From Bacillota bacterium (GTDB lineage: Bacteria; Bacillota; Clostridia; Peptostreptococcales; Anaerovoracaceae), in the NCBI GenBank assembly GCA_029101005.1, contig JAQXQE010000009.1, forward strand, positions 1-62,989: a DNA stretch of 62,989 nucleotides, in the 5' to 3' direction. Position numbers and translations under genes: made by a program. Below, in pieces: positions 1 to 7,880 of the stretch. The first letter of the stretch is position 1, and each line of letters opens with the position of its first letter. The notes beneath the pieces are model-generated. The model ran no database searches. It saw only the letters and a list, made by a program, of their open reading frames with translations, and had not been told where the DNA came from.

Positions 1-207
1 AAGCCTTCCACCGAATTGATGAAAGATCAGATTGAGATTGATCCGGCTGGATACATTATTGCAGATGAGAGTACCCGCACCAACATCCCCGGTGTGTTCG
101 CCGTTGGGGATGTCCGCACAAAGGCATTACGGCAGGTCGTAACTGCTGTAGCCGATGGGGCAACTGCTGTTCACTATGCAGAGGAATATTTAGCAGGAGA
201 AGTTTGA
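1..207 (+). CDS. trxB: Thioredoxin reductase, C-terminal fragment (5' end outside window)
   Basis: The frame is open from the first base and stops with TGA at 205-207. The 68 visible residues carry the C-terminal signature of the FAD-binding part of thioredoxin reductases: a strand ending in GVFAVGDV followed by a helix (RQVVTAVADGATA). In this family that segment contacts the isoalloxazine ring and pyrophosphate of FAD. The enzyme uses NADPH to reduce thioredoxin in the cytoplasm. The catalytic CxxC and both nucleotide folds lie upstream of the window. Related flavoproteins such as AhpF share the same C-terminus, so the symbol rests on the short end alone. Confidence 0.8.
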   Translation, partial: KPSTELMKDQIEIDPAGYIIADESTRTNIPGVFAVGDVRTKALRQVVTAVADGATAVHYAEEYLAGEV

Positions 208-562
208 GATGAAAGAAAAAATTAAAAAATGGCTGAAGCCTGAACTTGTCAACACAAGAGAATGAATCAGAAAAGATATTGGCACAACCTATCAAAAGGC
301 AGACTGTGACGCTATTGTCAAAACACGAAAAAAGGGATTCCGGGAGACTGCTAATTTCAGCAAATCTCTCGAAATCCCTATATTTCTGGGCTTTTCAGAA
401 CTTTTTTACTTGTTTCGTGACAGAAGAACTACCGTCTCCACATGTGATAGATAGGCTATTTTGGGATATTTTCGCTAATCCTTGGCAAAACCATTATTTT
501 CAAGTCTTAACACACTTTGTGATCAATCTCAAACATCCAAATGACCGACTCACATAAGTAGG
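208..562. other. Gene-poor stretch with a possible decayed gene
   Basis: No confident gene. On the plus strand an ATG at 209 overlaps the trxB stop and opens a frame that stops at TGA 263-265. The same frame stays open for about 58 more codons (266-443) and contains lysine-rich, protein-like text. This fits a gene killed by a nonsense change, but I do not recognise the family. At 533-551 there is a 17/19 match to the IS21-like end repeat seen at 3433-3451. TAGGCTATTTT occurs at 452-462 and again from 560. The stretch looks like the left margin of the mobile island. Confidence 0.4.
533..551 (+). repeat. Isolated copy of an IS21-like end repeat
   Basis: The 19 bases match 17 of 19 bases at 3433-3451, where the same unit is part of a tandem set. 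It reads in the same direction. It sits just left of the recombinase/DUF3990 module, suggesting that the module lies in or beside a decayed insertion sequence. Confidence 0.5.
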
Positions 563-790
563 CTATTTTACTTTTTTTCCGTGTGTCTGCATATATTCAT
601 CCGCGAGTTCATCAGCAAGATACTGATCGCTCATACAATGAAGATCCGATACTCCTTCGCTGATCAAGACATACAGTTCCGAACGGTAAAAGAAATCCAT
701 CGCGTCGTCCAGCGACATCTGCATTTTCTCGGCAAAGCATTCTATGATTCTTGCATATTTCTTCTGCATCAATACAGGACTGGCATTCAT
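563..790 (-). CDS. DUF3791 protein, distal partner of the DUF3990 gene
   Basis: This is a 75-residue protein of the DUF3791 family, recognised by the run MQKKYARIIECFAEK and by DDAMDFFYRSELY followed by ISEGVSDLHCMSD. These small helical proteins are repeatedly found beside DUF3990 genes in Clostridia and are presumed partner or antitoxin proteins; the biochemical role is inferred. Its ATG (788-790) overlaps the TGA of the DUF3990 gene in an ATGA junction, so it is translationally coupled. It is the last gene of a three-gene module that has a second DUF3791 protein at its head. Confidence 0.75.
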   Translation of the reverse strand: MNASPVLMQKKYARIIECFAEKMQMSLDDAMDFFYRSELYVLISEGVSDLHCMSDQYLADELADEYMQTHGKKVK

Positions 791-1257
791 AGTTTCTCAC
801 TCCCTTCATAGTGCAGGCAGGACAGCGCCGCTTCGCTGCGTAAAGCGATCTGCAGGTTGGGTTTCTCAAACCGGAGTCTCTTTATGGCTTCTGCCTTGTC
901 TATCAACTGCTCATAATACAGTTCTACCGTATTGAAAACTCTGTCATTGGCCACACCGCCGCTGACGATATCGTAATCTGATGTATCCTGTCCGCTTCTA
1001 CAGGAAAGAATGAAATCCAGCCATTCTTCCGAATAGGTATCAAAGCGAAGAATCTTAAGGCTGCCGCAGCCTGATTCATCAAACCGGTATCTGGAAATAA
1101 TGCCATCCCTGTTTCTTCTGAGGAACTTACCGCACCATGACTTTGCCTGATCATAAATCGGTGTCGTGTAAAAGCCCTTTCCGAAATCGACATTATTTCT
1201 GGAGTGGATAATGTCAGGGACTTCGATTGCGAGATAAGAACCGTGATACAATATCAT
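787..1257 (-). CDS. DUF3990 protein, predicted ADP-ribosyltransferase-fold toxin
   Basis: A 156-residue DUF3990 protein. The N-terminal LYHGS and the later DFGKGFYTT resemble the first two motifs of the H-Y-E class of ADP-ribosyltransferases, and acidic residues near the C-terminus could supply the glutamate. DUF3990 is placed with ADP-ribosyltransferase-like families, so a toxin that modifies a host target is plausible, but neither target nor activity can be read from the sequence. The gene sits between two DUF3791 genes and overlaps both by 4 bp (ATGA), which implies balanced co-translation. No signal peptide is visible, so it should act in the cytoplasm. Confidence 0.7.
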   Translation of the reverse strand: MILYHGSYLAIEVPDIIHSRNNVDFGKGFYTTPIYDQAKSWCGKFLRRNRDGIISRYRFDESGCGSLKILRFDTYSEEWLDFILSCRSGQDTSDYDIVSGGVANDRVFNTVELYYEQLIDKAEAIKRLRFEKPNLQIALRSEAALSCLHYEGSEKL

Positions 1258-1493
1258 ATGCTTACGCCCCTTTCTTTCATGACATCCATGATGTCGCCTA
1301 TGATATAATCTTTGCTCTGTGTGTGAAGCGCTTCATACTCCGGGGCAATGTAATCCTTCAGGATACTGCTTTTATCACAAAGCATTCTGTAAACCGTTCT
1401 CGCATCTGTATGCAGTGCCGCCGCAAGATTCTCAATGCAAAACACTGCGAATTCCAATTCTTTGTTTGTTTTAATCATATTCTGCCGCAACAT
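1254..1493 (-). CDS. DUF3791 protein, proximal partner, internal start inside the recombinase frame
   Basis: A 79-residue DUF3791-type protein with the family text ELEFAVFCIENLA, TVYRMLCDKSSIL and YEALHTQSKDYI. The ATG at 1491-1493 is preceded by AAAGGAGA at 8 nt, a much better start than reading through from the recombinase. The same frame is nevertheless continuous with the recombinase upstream, so both a free protein and a fusion can be made. It ends in an ATGA overlap with the DUF3990 gene. The other DUF3791 copy, at 563-790, is a different subfamily, so the toxin-like gene is flanked by two non-identical partners. Confidence 0.75.
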   Translation of the reverse strand: MLRQNMIKTNKELEFAVFCIENLAAALHTDARTVYRMLCDKSSILKDYIAPEYEALHTQSKDYIIGDIMDVMKERGVSI

Positions 1494-2429
1494 CGGAGTT
1501 TTCTCCTTTAACACTCTTTTTGAACTATATTTGCGGTTACTTCTGCGCGTGCCGCCATCCTCCTCGGTAATGATATTGCTGCGCTTTTTCTTTTCTGATT
1601 TGACCTTCCGGAAGTCTTCATCACTGATGATCTGAGGATGTGCTTCCTTCATCTGGTAATAGTATTCCTGTGTTGCCGAGTCGAGCAGCGTTACCGTGCC
1701 GGTGTATTTTTCATTCTCAAGCATTTTCTCTATCGTGCGCTTGCTCCATTTTTCCTTCCCAGTCGGAGACGGGATTCCTTCTTTACGCAGGTTCTCAATA
1801 ATCCCAAGGACACTATATCCTTCTATATACCACTTAAATATTTTCTGTACGACTCCGGCCTGTTCCTCATCAATAACGAGATTCCCTTTTTCATCTTTCG
1901 CATACCCGAACAGTCTGCGTCTGTAAAGCCCGGAAGATCCGCTGGCAGCTCTCTTCGCCAGCCCCCATCTGATATTTTCGCTACGGCTTTCATTCTCTGC
2001 CTGTGCAAATGATTCCAGAACGGAAATCATCAGATCGCTATCGTAATCATTTGTATCTATGTTCTCTTCCATAAAGATGACTCTGGTACCGGCATTTTTC
2101 AGGCGCCTGACAGCATCCAGTGTTTCCGCAGTATCTCTGCCAAACCGGCTGATGCTCTTTGTCAGAATAACATCAATGTGTTCACTTTCACATTCTCTGA
2201 GCATCCGGTCAAATTCCTTGCGGGGCGCTTTTCCGTTTGCTGATGCGATATCAATGAATACTTCTTCCAGACTCCACTGTGCATCAGAAACAGTCTTCAC
2301 CAAGGCGGATATCTGTGCCGTCAGGCTGTTCAACTGATCTCTCTTATTTGAGCTGACGCGACAATATATACCTGCCGTCTTCTGTTTCTGCTCACGTTTT
2401 GGCGGTATGTACCAGACTTTCTTTTCCAC
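1254..2429 (-). CDS. Serine recombinase truncated after its recombinase domain and fused in frame to DUF3791
   Basis: From a GTG at 2427-2429 (GGAGGG 11 nt upstream) the frame encodes a large serine recombinase. The resolvase domain shows GIYCRVSS with the catalytic serine and the ILTKSISRFGRD active-site helix, followed by the DNA-binding recombinase domain (QAGVVQKIFKWY, WSKRTIEKML). Family members then carry a zinc ribbon with paired cysteines and a coiled coil. Here the chain leaves the family at about residue 305 (NRKYSSKR) and runs straight into DUF3791 text. The zinc ribbon is absent, so integrase function is doubtful. The frame also opens further upstream to 2531, but those residues do not fit the family. 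Confidence 0.75.
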   Translation of the reverse strand: MEKKVWYIPPKREQKQKTAGIYCRVSSNKRDQLNSLTAQISALVKTVSDAQWSLEEVFIDIASANGKAPRKEFDRMLRECESEHIDVILTKSISRFGRDTAETLDAVRRLKNAGTRVIFMEENIDTNDYDSDLMISVLESFAQAENESRSENIRWGLAKRAASGSSGLYRRRLFGYAKDEKGNLVIDEEQAGVVQKIFKWYIEGYSVLGIIENLRKEGIPSPTGKEKWSKRTIEKMLENEKYTGTVTLLDSATQEYYYQMKEAHPQIISDEDFRKVKSEKKKRSNIITEEDGGTRRSNRKYSSKRVLKEKTPMLRQNMIKTNKELEFAVFCIENLAAALHTDARTVYRMLCDKSSILKDYIAPEYEALHTQSKDYIIGDIMDVMKERGVSI

Positions 2430-2579
2430 GAACCAGTGCCCCCTCCGTTCATTTAGCCTAATTATATTACATAATATAACAAATGACAAGTAGGCTATCA
2501 AAAATCCGTATCGCAATGGACATCGCGACATAATAAGAACTCCCCGCCGCCGTGATTGGCAGTGAGGAGCTTTGGTATG

Positions 2580-3218
2580 TCATTCTTTAAGTTCTAATCC
2601 CTTAGTCTCTTTGTGGATTAATTCGCCGCCTTCATCTTCAAAATAAGATTCGATTCTTTCTTTAACTTCATTGGCATCCGTATAAGAATCTAAATTCAGC
2701 TCCTCATCGATGGTCGAATCACCGTCACTTGAATAAGATACGATGTTATAGTTCTTGCCATACCGTATTTCATACTTGTAGTCTTTCCCGTCCAACGAGT
2801 ATTCCCATTCCGTAATTCCATCTCCTGTCGATTCACCTGTATGTGAAGAATACATTATGAATCCTGGAATTGAAACTGCCAAAGGAATAACCACAAAGAA
2901 AACGACAGCTAAGATAATGACTGTTTTCCAAATGCGTTTGGAACGGCGATTTTTGATGCTCAGCTGTTCATTGATCCTTGCCAGCTGATCAGCCAGTGCA
3001 TCATTCTTCTCTGAGGAAATTTCTTCTGCACCTAAAAGCTCACCTACAGATACCTCCATCTCCTCAGCAAGTTTTGCAAGCATATCTGCATCCGGAACTG
3101 AATAACCTTTTTCCCATTTTGAAATCGTTTGTCTCGTCACGTGCAGTCTGTTAGCAAGATCCTCTTGAGTAAATCCCTTGTTCTTTCTGACAGTCTTGAT
3201 ATTTTGATTAAGCATCAT
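2580..3218 (-). CDS. XRE-family regulator with a C-terminal membrane anchor
   Basis: A 212-residue protein. Residues 4-60 form a Cro/C1-type helix-turn-helix (KNKGFTQEDLANRLHVTRQTISKWEKG). A basic linker is followed by one hydrophobic segment at about 95-118 and an extracytoplasmic domain of about 90 residues rich in Asp, Glu and Tyr. A DNA-binding head plus one transmembrane helix suggests a membrane-tethered one-component sensor; the ligand is unknown. Two adjacent ATGs (3216-3218 and 3213-3215) follow a GGAAGG ribosome site. It stands alone between the recombinase and the repeat block and may be island cargo. Confidence 0.75.
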   Translation of the reverse strand: MMLNQNIKTVRKNKGFTQEDLANRLHVTRQTISKWEKGYSVPDADMLAKLAEEMEVSVGELLGAEEISSEKNDALADQLARINEQLSIKNRRSKRIWKTVIILAVVFFVVIPLAVSIPGFIMYSSHTGESTGDGITEWEYSLDGKDYKYEIRYGKNYNIVSYSSDGDSTIDEELNLDSYTDANEVKERIESYFEDEGGELIHKETKGLELKE

Positions 3219-3342
3219 TATTATTTACCTTCCTTTCCTCAAGAATCCTTTCGATTCCAAGGTAAAGGAACTATCTGAAAACATCAAGCAACGCAAATTA
3301 ACATTGCTGATTATCATTGAAATTCCTGCATTTTCAATCCCT

Positions 3343-3463
3343 GACATCTAAATAGCCGTATCAACCCACGACATCTAAACAGACCACTCAACCCTACCGT
3401 TTCTGACATCTAAATGGCGCACTCGACCCCCGACATCTAAATGGCCGACTCAACCCTCCGGCA
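3343..3463 (+). repeat. Tandem IS21-like terminal repeats
   Basis: Four copies of a unit beginning GACATCTAAA start at 3343, 3370, 3405 and 3432. Each is followed by a pyrimidine-rich tail ending in CAACCC or CGACCC. A weaker copy (AGACATCAAT) starts near 3588. Arrays of such units are typical of IS21-family termini, where several transposase-binding sites lie at one end. No istA or istB reading frame is present, so this is a remnant. The family assignment rests on recalled IS21 ends. Confidence 0.5.
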
Positions 3464-3689
3464 AAATGGCCTGTAGATATGTTTCCGTCGAGTGTTTTTC
3501 GTGCCGAGCGAGTGACCGTCTCTATCAGAGACAAATCGATAAACGGCTTGTTTTCAAGCCTTTCAGCGCCTCTTACCCTTTAACTTTAGACATCAATACT
3601 ACGCACTCCACGTGGGACGAGTTAATAAGGTTAATGTCAATGGTTGACGGGAACATATCAACTCTCCCTGTTGCAGGGAACATATCTGC
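3464..3689. other. Non-coding remnant right of the IS21-like repeats
   Basis: No gene supported. The stretch contains a diverged end-repeat-like unit near 3588-3609 and two copies of GGGAACATATC at about 3651 and 3677. It seems to be leftover insertion-sequence DNA running up to the end of the nuclease-fold gene. Confidence 0.35.
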
Positions 3690-4241
3690 CTACTTCCCTT
3701 CGTTAATGTCTACTATATAATACTTCAAATGGTCAGTCTTTCCTTCCCATTTAATATTATATCTTTTCTTTAATGTAACAGATTCTGCCTTCTTGCCTGT
3801 TGGCTTTTCAATAGTGCCTTGCAGCATCTCCCCATCTCTGAAGTATGCGTAAATCCCATCTGTCTTTTTACCAGAATAGAAATTCTTATCATTTACCATA
3901 GTCAAAGAATATGTGGCATCAAATCCATCATCTTTCAGCTGCTCCATGAAAAGGATGTCCTTTATAAAGGAATACATCTGTTCCGGATACTGTCCGTTCA
4001 CAGGATACTTAAGTTCAACTGCATATTTTTCTTTATCGTTATATACAACAATATCAATTTCGTGTTTTATAGTTCCTTTTATACCGAAGTACTTTGTATT
4101 TCGTTCAAACTGCACTTTGTAATTTGGCAACTGTTCTCTTAAGAAAATACCCAGTTCATGTTGAAGACTAAATTCATTGTATATCTCGATCTGGTTATCT
4201 TCAATCATGCTCATAAATTCATATAGTAATTTCTTAATCAT
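3690..4241 (-). CDS. Hypothetical protein with a PD-(D/E)XK nuclease-like motif
   Basis: A 183-residue protein of unnamed family. Residues around 55-85 read EIDIVVYNDKEKYAVELK, which has the spacing of the PD-(D/E)XK core: an acidic residue on one strand, then ExK on the next. A conserved helix with glutamate near the N-terminus (NEFSLQHELGIFL) would complete the site. The fold occurs in restriction, repair and defence nucleases, so DNA cleavage or binding is plausible but not shown. The ATG at 4239-4241 overlaps the end of the frameshifted gene upstream by 8 bp, so the two were probably one operon. Confidence 0.6.
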   Translation of the reverse strand: MIKKLLYEFMSMIEDNQIEIYNEFSLQHELGIFLREQLPNYKVQFERNTKYFGIKGTIKHEIDIVVYNDKEKYAVELKYPVNGQYPEQMYSFIKDILFMEQLKDDGFDATYSLTMVNDKNFYSGKKTDGIYAYFRDGEMLQGTIEKPTGKKAESVTLKKRYNIKWEGKTDHLKYYIVDINEGK

Positions 4242-4615
4242 TTTTTACCCACCAACCTTGACCATTTTTATAACCATTCCTTTTCATAAAAGGATCCAAC
4301 ACAGCAATTTGTCCTATGCTAGGTATTTCAACACCTTCCGATTGAAGAATACAAAAAACTCTTTTACGCAACTTATCCGCTAATGCAAACCACAATTCTG
4401 TCTTCTCCACAGCCTGTCTATGCTCTACTGTGCCTTCAGCTAAATCATATTCTTCATCTTCAATCCACCAAGCCTTATTTTCTACTATTACAAATAGGAA
4501 TGCCTGATTCCGTCACACATTCTTTTGCGGCTATTTCTGCCATTTCCAATGTCATATCCGGAGAAGGTTCACCACCCATAACAATAATATCTTTATTTAC
4601 CTTAAAAGCGTTCAT
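4234..4615 (-). pseudogene. Frameshifted hypothetical gene upstream of the nuclease-like ORF
   Basis: From an ATG at 4613-4615 the frame reads about 40 residues (DIIVMGGEPSPDM, then TLEMAEIAAKE) and hits TAA. In the +1 frame a long coherent tail follows (VIVENKAWWIEDEEY, then VEKTELWFALADKL) and stops at TAA 4234-4236. One extra base in the short T run at about 4492-4494 would join the two into a protein of about 126 residues. No good start exists for the tail alone. The family is unknown. The stop overlaps the start of the nuclease-like gene, so a two-gene functional unit was probably lost. Confidence 0.55.
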
Positions 4616-4637
4616 AATTTCAACACTTTTCAGTTGT

Positions 4638-6032
4638 TTATTTGTCCTTTTTTGACAGCAAACACACGCACTCAACATGGCCAGTCCATGGGAACATGTC
4701 CACTGGTGTCGCTTCTTTGAACTCATATCCCATATCTCCAAGCAGTTTGATATCTCTTGCGAGTGTTCCCGGATCACAGGATATGTACACGATGCGTCCG
4801 ATTCCCGCATCTGCGATAGCCTTGAGAACAGTCTCGTCACAGCCTGCACGCGGTGGATCGAGTACTGCAACAGCTTGGTCGCTTGCAAGCGCCTCAACAA
4901 GTGCCGCCTCAGCACTATTAGCCTTAGGCTCGTATTCCTCTGCAGTCACCTTGGCGAGCACGTCCTCAGCCTTGCCACAGATGTATCTCGAATTAAGAAT
5001 TCCATTGATAACTGAATTACGGTTCGCATCGAGCACCGCATCCTTTACTACTTCGATGCCGACTATATTCTTCGCCTTAGTTGCCATCGAAAGGCCGATT
5101 GTTCCGATACCGCAGTAGAGGTCGAGCACAGTCTCCTCCCCACTGAGACCTGCGTAGTCTGCCGCGATGCCGTAAAGCTTCTTCATCTGCTCAGTATTCA
5201 CCTGGTAAAATGACGCTGCCGATATCTCAAACTGTAGCGTTCTGTCGGCAAAGTCCACCTCGTCGAGAATAGTTCTCTTACCTGCGATGAGACGGTACTT
5301 GCCATCCCATACTGCATATACACTCTCAAGCGAGAACTCAATCTCTGCAAGACTCTCGTCGATTGCGTAGATCATAGTCTCTGCGTAGTCCATCTTCTCG
5401 ATCTCCTTGCTCTCGAAGATGACCATCACCTCTCCGGTTCCGAATGCTGTCTTCACTGTAAGTTGCTTGATGTGGCCCTTGTTGAACTGGCGCACAACTG
5501 AACTTACTGCGTCCGCTGCTTCTGACTGAAGGAGGCACTCCTTAACATCGACAATCTTGTGTGACTTGCGCTCGTAGAAACCTACGAGATTATTCCACAC
5601 GGGATACTCTCCCTTATTTCTGTATTTGAACGGCTCATATACCTCTCCGTTCTCATCTGTATACCACTGGCCTACGATGTCGTTGACCTGTGGATCAGCG
5701 AGTCCGCCGAGTCTCTCAAGCTTGTCCTTGACCTGCTTCTGCTTGAGCTCTAGCTGAGCCTTGTAATTCATCTCCTGGAAAGTGCATCCGCCACAGCGTG
5801 AGCTGTGTGGGCATGCTGGCGCAATTCTATCCTCTGACCCCTCGAGTACAGCAAGGCACTTAGCCTGAGCGAAATTCTTCTTAGCCTTTGTAATCTCAGC
5901 CTGCACCTTATCTCCCGGAATGCAGCCATCTACGAATACAGCCATACCGTCGACTCTTCCGAGTCCCGCACCCTCCGCTGTCATATCTACAATATTAGTT
6001 GTGATGATGTCTCCCTTATTCAAGTTCTTCAT
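4638..6032 (-). CDS. rlmD: 23S rRNA (uracil-C5)-methyltransferase, RlmD/RlmCD family
   Basis: A 464-residue class I methyltransferase of the RumA/TrmA family. Residues 1-60 form a TRAM RNA-binding domain. Three cysteines of a 4Fe-4S site are visible in CPHSSRCGGC, with a fourth in the preceding region. The SAM domain shows DLYCGIGTIGLS and VLDPPRAGCDE, and the catalytic nucleophile lies in YISCDPGTLARD. The family methylates C5 of a uracil (U1939 and/or U747) in 23S rRNA. Its start overlaps the end of whiA by 17 bp, making it the last intact gene of the murB-rapZ-whiA operon. Which uracil it modifies cannot be told. Confidence 0.88.
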   Translation of the reverse strand: MKNLNKGDIITTNIVDMTAEGAGLGRVDGMAVFVDGCIPGDKVQAEITKAKKNFAQAKCLAVLEGSEDRIAPACPHSSRCGGCTFQEMNYKAQLELKQKQVKDKLERLGGLADPQVNDIVGQWYTDENGEVYEPFKYRNKGEYPVWNNLVGFYERKSHKIVDVKECLLQSEAADAVSSVVRQFNKGHIKQLTVKTAFGTGEVMVIFESKEIEKMDYAETMIYAIDESLAEIEFSLESVYAVWDGKYRLIAGKRTILDEVDFADRTLQFEISAASFYQVNTEQMKKLYGIAADYAGLSGEETVLDLYCGIGTIGLSMATKAKNIVGIEVVKDAVLDANRNSVINGILNSRYICGKAEDVLAKVTAEEYEPKANSAEAALVEALASDQAVAVLDPPRAGCDETVLKAIADAGIGRIVYISCDPGTLARDIKLLGDMGYEFKEATPVDMFPWTGHVECVCLLSKKDK

Positions 6033-6993
6033 CCTTTCTTCTATCTTCTATGTCCTTAGCGATTGCCTTGATTCTGGCAAAGCGCTTGTTCACTCCCGGC
6101 TTCTTGATTGGCGGATCGAGCGCCTCTCCAATCTCAGTGAGTGATGCCTCAGGTCTTGCTAGTCTGAGTTCTGCAACGGCCTTGAGCTGCGGATTGAGCC
6201 TATCGTACTCTCCCGCTTCCTTGATTATGCTGATCCACTGCTGCTGCTCTTCAGATGCGGTCAGAGTTCTGTCCACATTGGCATTATCGCAGTTGAGTAT
6301 TCGCTGAGTCTCTCCTTTGACGCTCTTACCGACTCTAATATTCTCGAAAGTCAGCATGGCTTCATCTGCACCCATGATTCCGAGAATGTCGCTGATGTAG
6401 TTGGCCTTCTTCACGTACACGATATAGTCGTCCTTGCGCTTGGTGAGATTACCCGAAAGATCAACGAAGCTTCCGAGCATCTTCTTGAGATCCTGTGCCG
6501 TTGTCTGGCTGGCAAGGACGAACTCGAGGTGATAGCTCTTCTTAGGATCAGAGATTGTTCCACATCCGAGGAAGAGTCCTCTTACGTAGGCCTTCTTACA
6601 GCACTTGGTACGGATAATCTGGTTGTAGATACCGTCACTGAAGTAGTCATTACCCTCGCGAATCAGGAGCATGCCCGACTCACGGAGAATCTGAGAACTT
6701 TTCTCATCTGGGCTGATCTTCAGGTAATATCTGTACGAATTAGCCTTACCAGGCATCATCGAACTACCTACATCTACGCTCGCATTGCTGCCGAAGTAGT
6801 CCTTAATCAGCTTCTTATAATGTCTGGCAATTGCAGAATTCTCTGTCGAAGCTACGATGCTGAAGCGTCCGCCTCCGGCCAGCCTAATAGAACCGGCTAC
6901 TCTGAGGAAGCCGGCTATCTCAGCAAGCATACAGCATTTCTTACTTGGCTCAAGGTGAGCCAGTTCGTTCTTGACTTCGAGTGAAAAAGACAT
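6016..6993 (-). CDS. whiA: WhiA, LAGLIDADG-derived DNA-binding regulator
   Basis: A 325-residue protein of normal WhiA length. It begins with the hallmark SFSLEVKNELAHL, continues with a degenerate homing-endonuclease-like domain (AEIAGFLRVAGSI, VRGLFLGCGTISDP), and ends with a helix-turn-helix (LRLARPEASLTEIGEAL then KKPGVNKRFARI). WhiA controls sporulation genes in actinomycetes and affects division and chromosome segregation in Bacillus. The gene lies directly after rapZ, the conserved rapZ-whiA order of Gram-positive bacteria, and overlaps rlmD. Confidence 0.95.
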   Translation of the reverse strand: MSFSLEVKNELAHLEPSKKCCMLAEIAGFLRVAGSIRLAGGGRFSIVASTENSAIARHYKKLIKDYFGSNASVDVGSSMMPGKANSYRYYLKISPDEKSSQILRESGMLLIREGNDYFSDGIYNQIIRTKCCKKAYVRGLFLGCGTISDPKKSYHLEFVLASQTTAQDLKKMLGSFVDLSGNLTKRKDDYIVYVKKANYISDILGIMGADEAMLTFENIRVGKSVKGETQRILNCDNANVDRTLTASEEQQQWISIIKEAGEYDRLNPQLKAVAELRLARPEASLTEIGEALDPPIKKPGVNKRFARIKAIAKDIEDRRKDEELE

Positions 6994-6994
6994 A

Positions 6995-7870
6995 CTATCT
7001 TCCCTTTGCCATAAGGTCGAGGTCTCTGTGGTTGACTGTTACGCTGAGTCCGTCAGCCTGCAGAATCTCGGCCATCTTATTCGCCATAGTTACACTTCTG
7101 TGGTGGCCACCTGTGCAGCCAAATGCAATATTAACGTGATATTTGCCTTCCTTGATGTAACCGGCAATCATGCTTGTGATTACGCCGTGGAAGTTATCTA
7201 TGAACTGCTGCGCAAGTGGCGACTTGAGCACGTAGTTCTGTACTTTCTTGTTGTTACCTGTAAGTCTCTTCAGGCTTGGTACGTAGTACGGATTAGGCAG
7301 AAATCTCATATCGAGAATGATATCCGACTCTGTTGGTAGTCCATACTTGAAGCCGAAGGAACTGATATTTACTCGGAAGGTGCTCTCACTTACTCCTCCG
7401 AGAATCTTATCGTTGAGAATCTGATAGAGTTCCGAAACCTTGAGACCAGTTGTGTCGATAACGAGGTCAGCGTGCTTCTTGATTGGCTGCAGCAGTTCTC
7501 TCTCCTCATCGATGACCTTGGCAGTCGCCTTACCGTCGCCGAGCGGATGGTTACGTCTTGTCTCGTTATATCTCTTGATGAGAGTCTGAGTCGAAGCCTC
7601 GAGGAAGAGAACCTTGCATCTTATTCCCTGCATCTCGTTGAGCTTTGCAATCACAAGCTCAAGGTCTGAGAAGAAGCTGATGCTTCTGATATCGATGCCG
7701 AAAGCTACCTTGTCAGGCGCATTCTTACCGTTAGCACCGAGCTCGATGAAATTAGTAATCAGAGCAGGCGGCATATTATCAACGCAGTAGTATCCCTGAT
7801 CCTCGAACCAGTGAACCGCCCTCGATCTGCCAGAACCAGAAAGTCCAGTTACGATTTGTACCTCAATCAT
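6995..7870 (-). CDS. rapZ: RapZ/YvcJ nucleotide-binding protein
   Basis: A 291-residue P-loop protein. The Walker A motif is GLSGSGRS near residue 8, followed by the RapZ text YYCVDNMPPALI. The C-terminal domain has the conserved GCTGGHHRSV. In Escherichia coli RapZ delivers GlmZ RNA to RNase E; in Bacillus the homologue YvcJ hydrolyses GTP and affects competence and carbon metabolism. The gene is 1 bp from whiA and follows the PHP gene by 10 bp, within a continuous operon. Confidence 0.95.
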   Translation of the reverse strand: MIEVQIVTGLSGSGRSRAVHWFEDQGYYCVDNMPPALITNFIELGANGKNAPDKVAFGIDIRSISFFSDLELVIAKLNEMQGIRCKVLFLEASTQTLIKRYNETRRNHPLGDGKATAKVIDEERELLQPIKKHADLVIDTTGLKVSELYQILNDKILGGVSESTFRVNISSFGFKYGLPTESDIILDMRFLPNPYYVPSLKRLTGNNKKVQNYVLKSPLAQQFIDNFHGVITSMIAGYIKEGKYHVNIAFGCTGGHHRSVTMANKMAEILQADGLSVTVNHRDLDLMAKGR

Positions 7871-7880
7871 CTCGCTACCT

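Noticed and set aside
209-443. Frame open across TGA 263-265 downstream of trxB, as a possible selenoprotein
   Set aside because: No stable hairpin with a G in the loop lies at SECIS distance, the first part is only 18 codons, and I recognise no family. A decayed gene is simpler.
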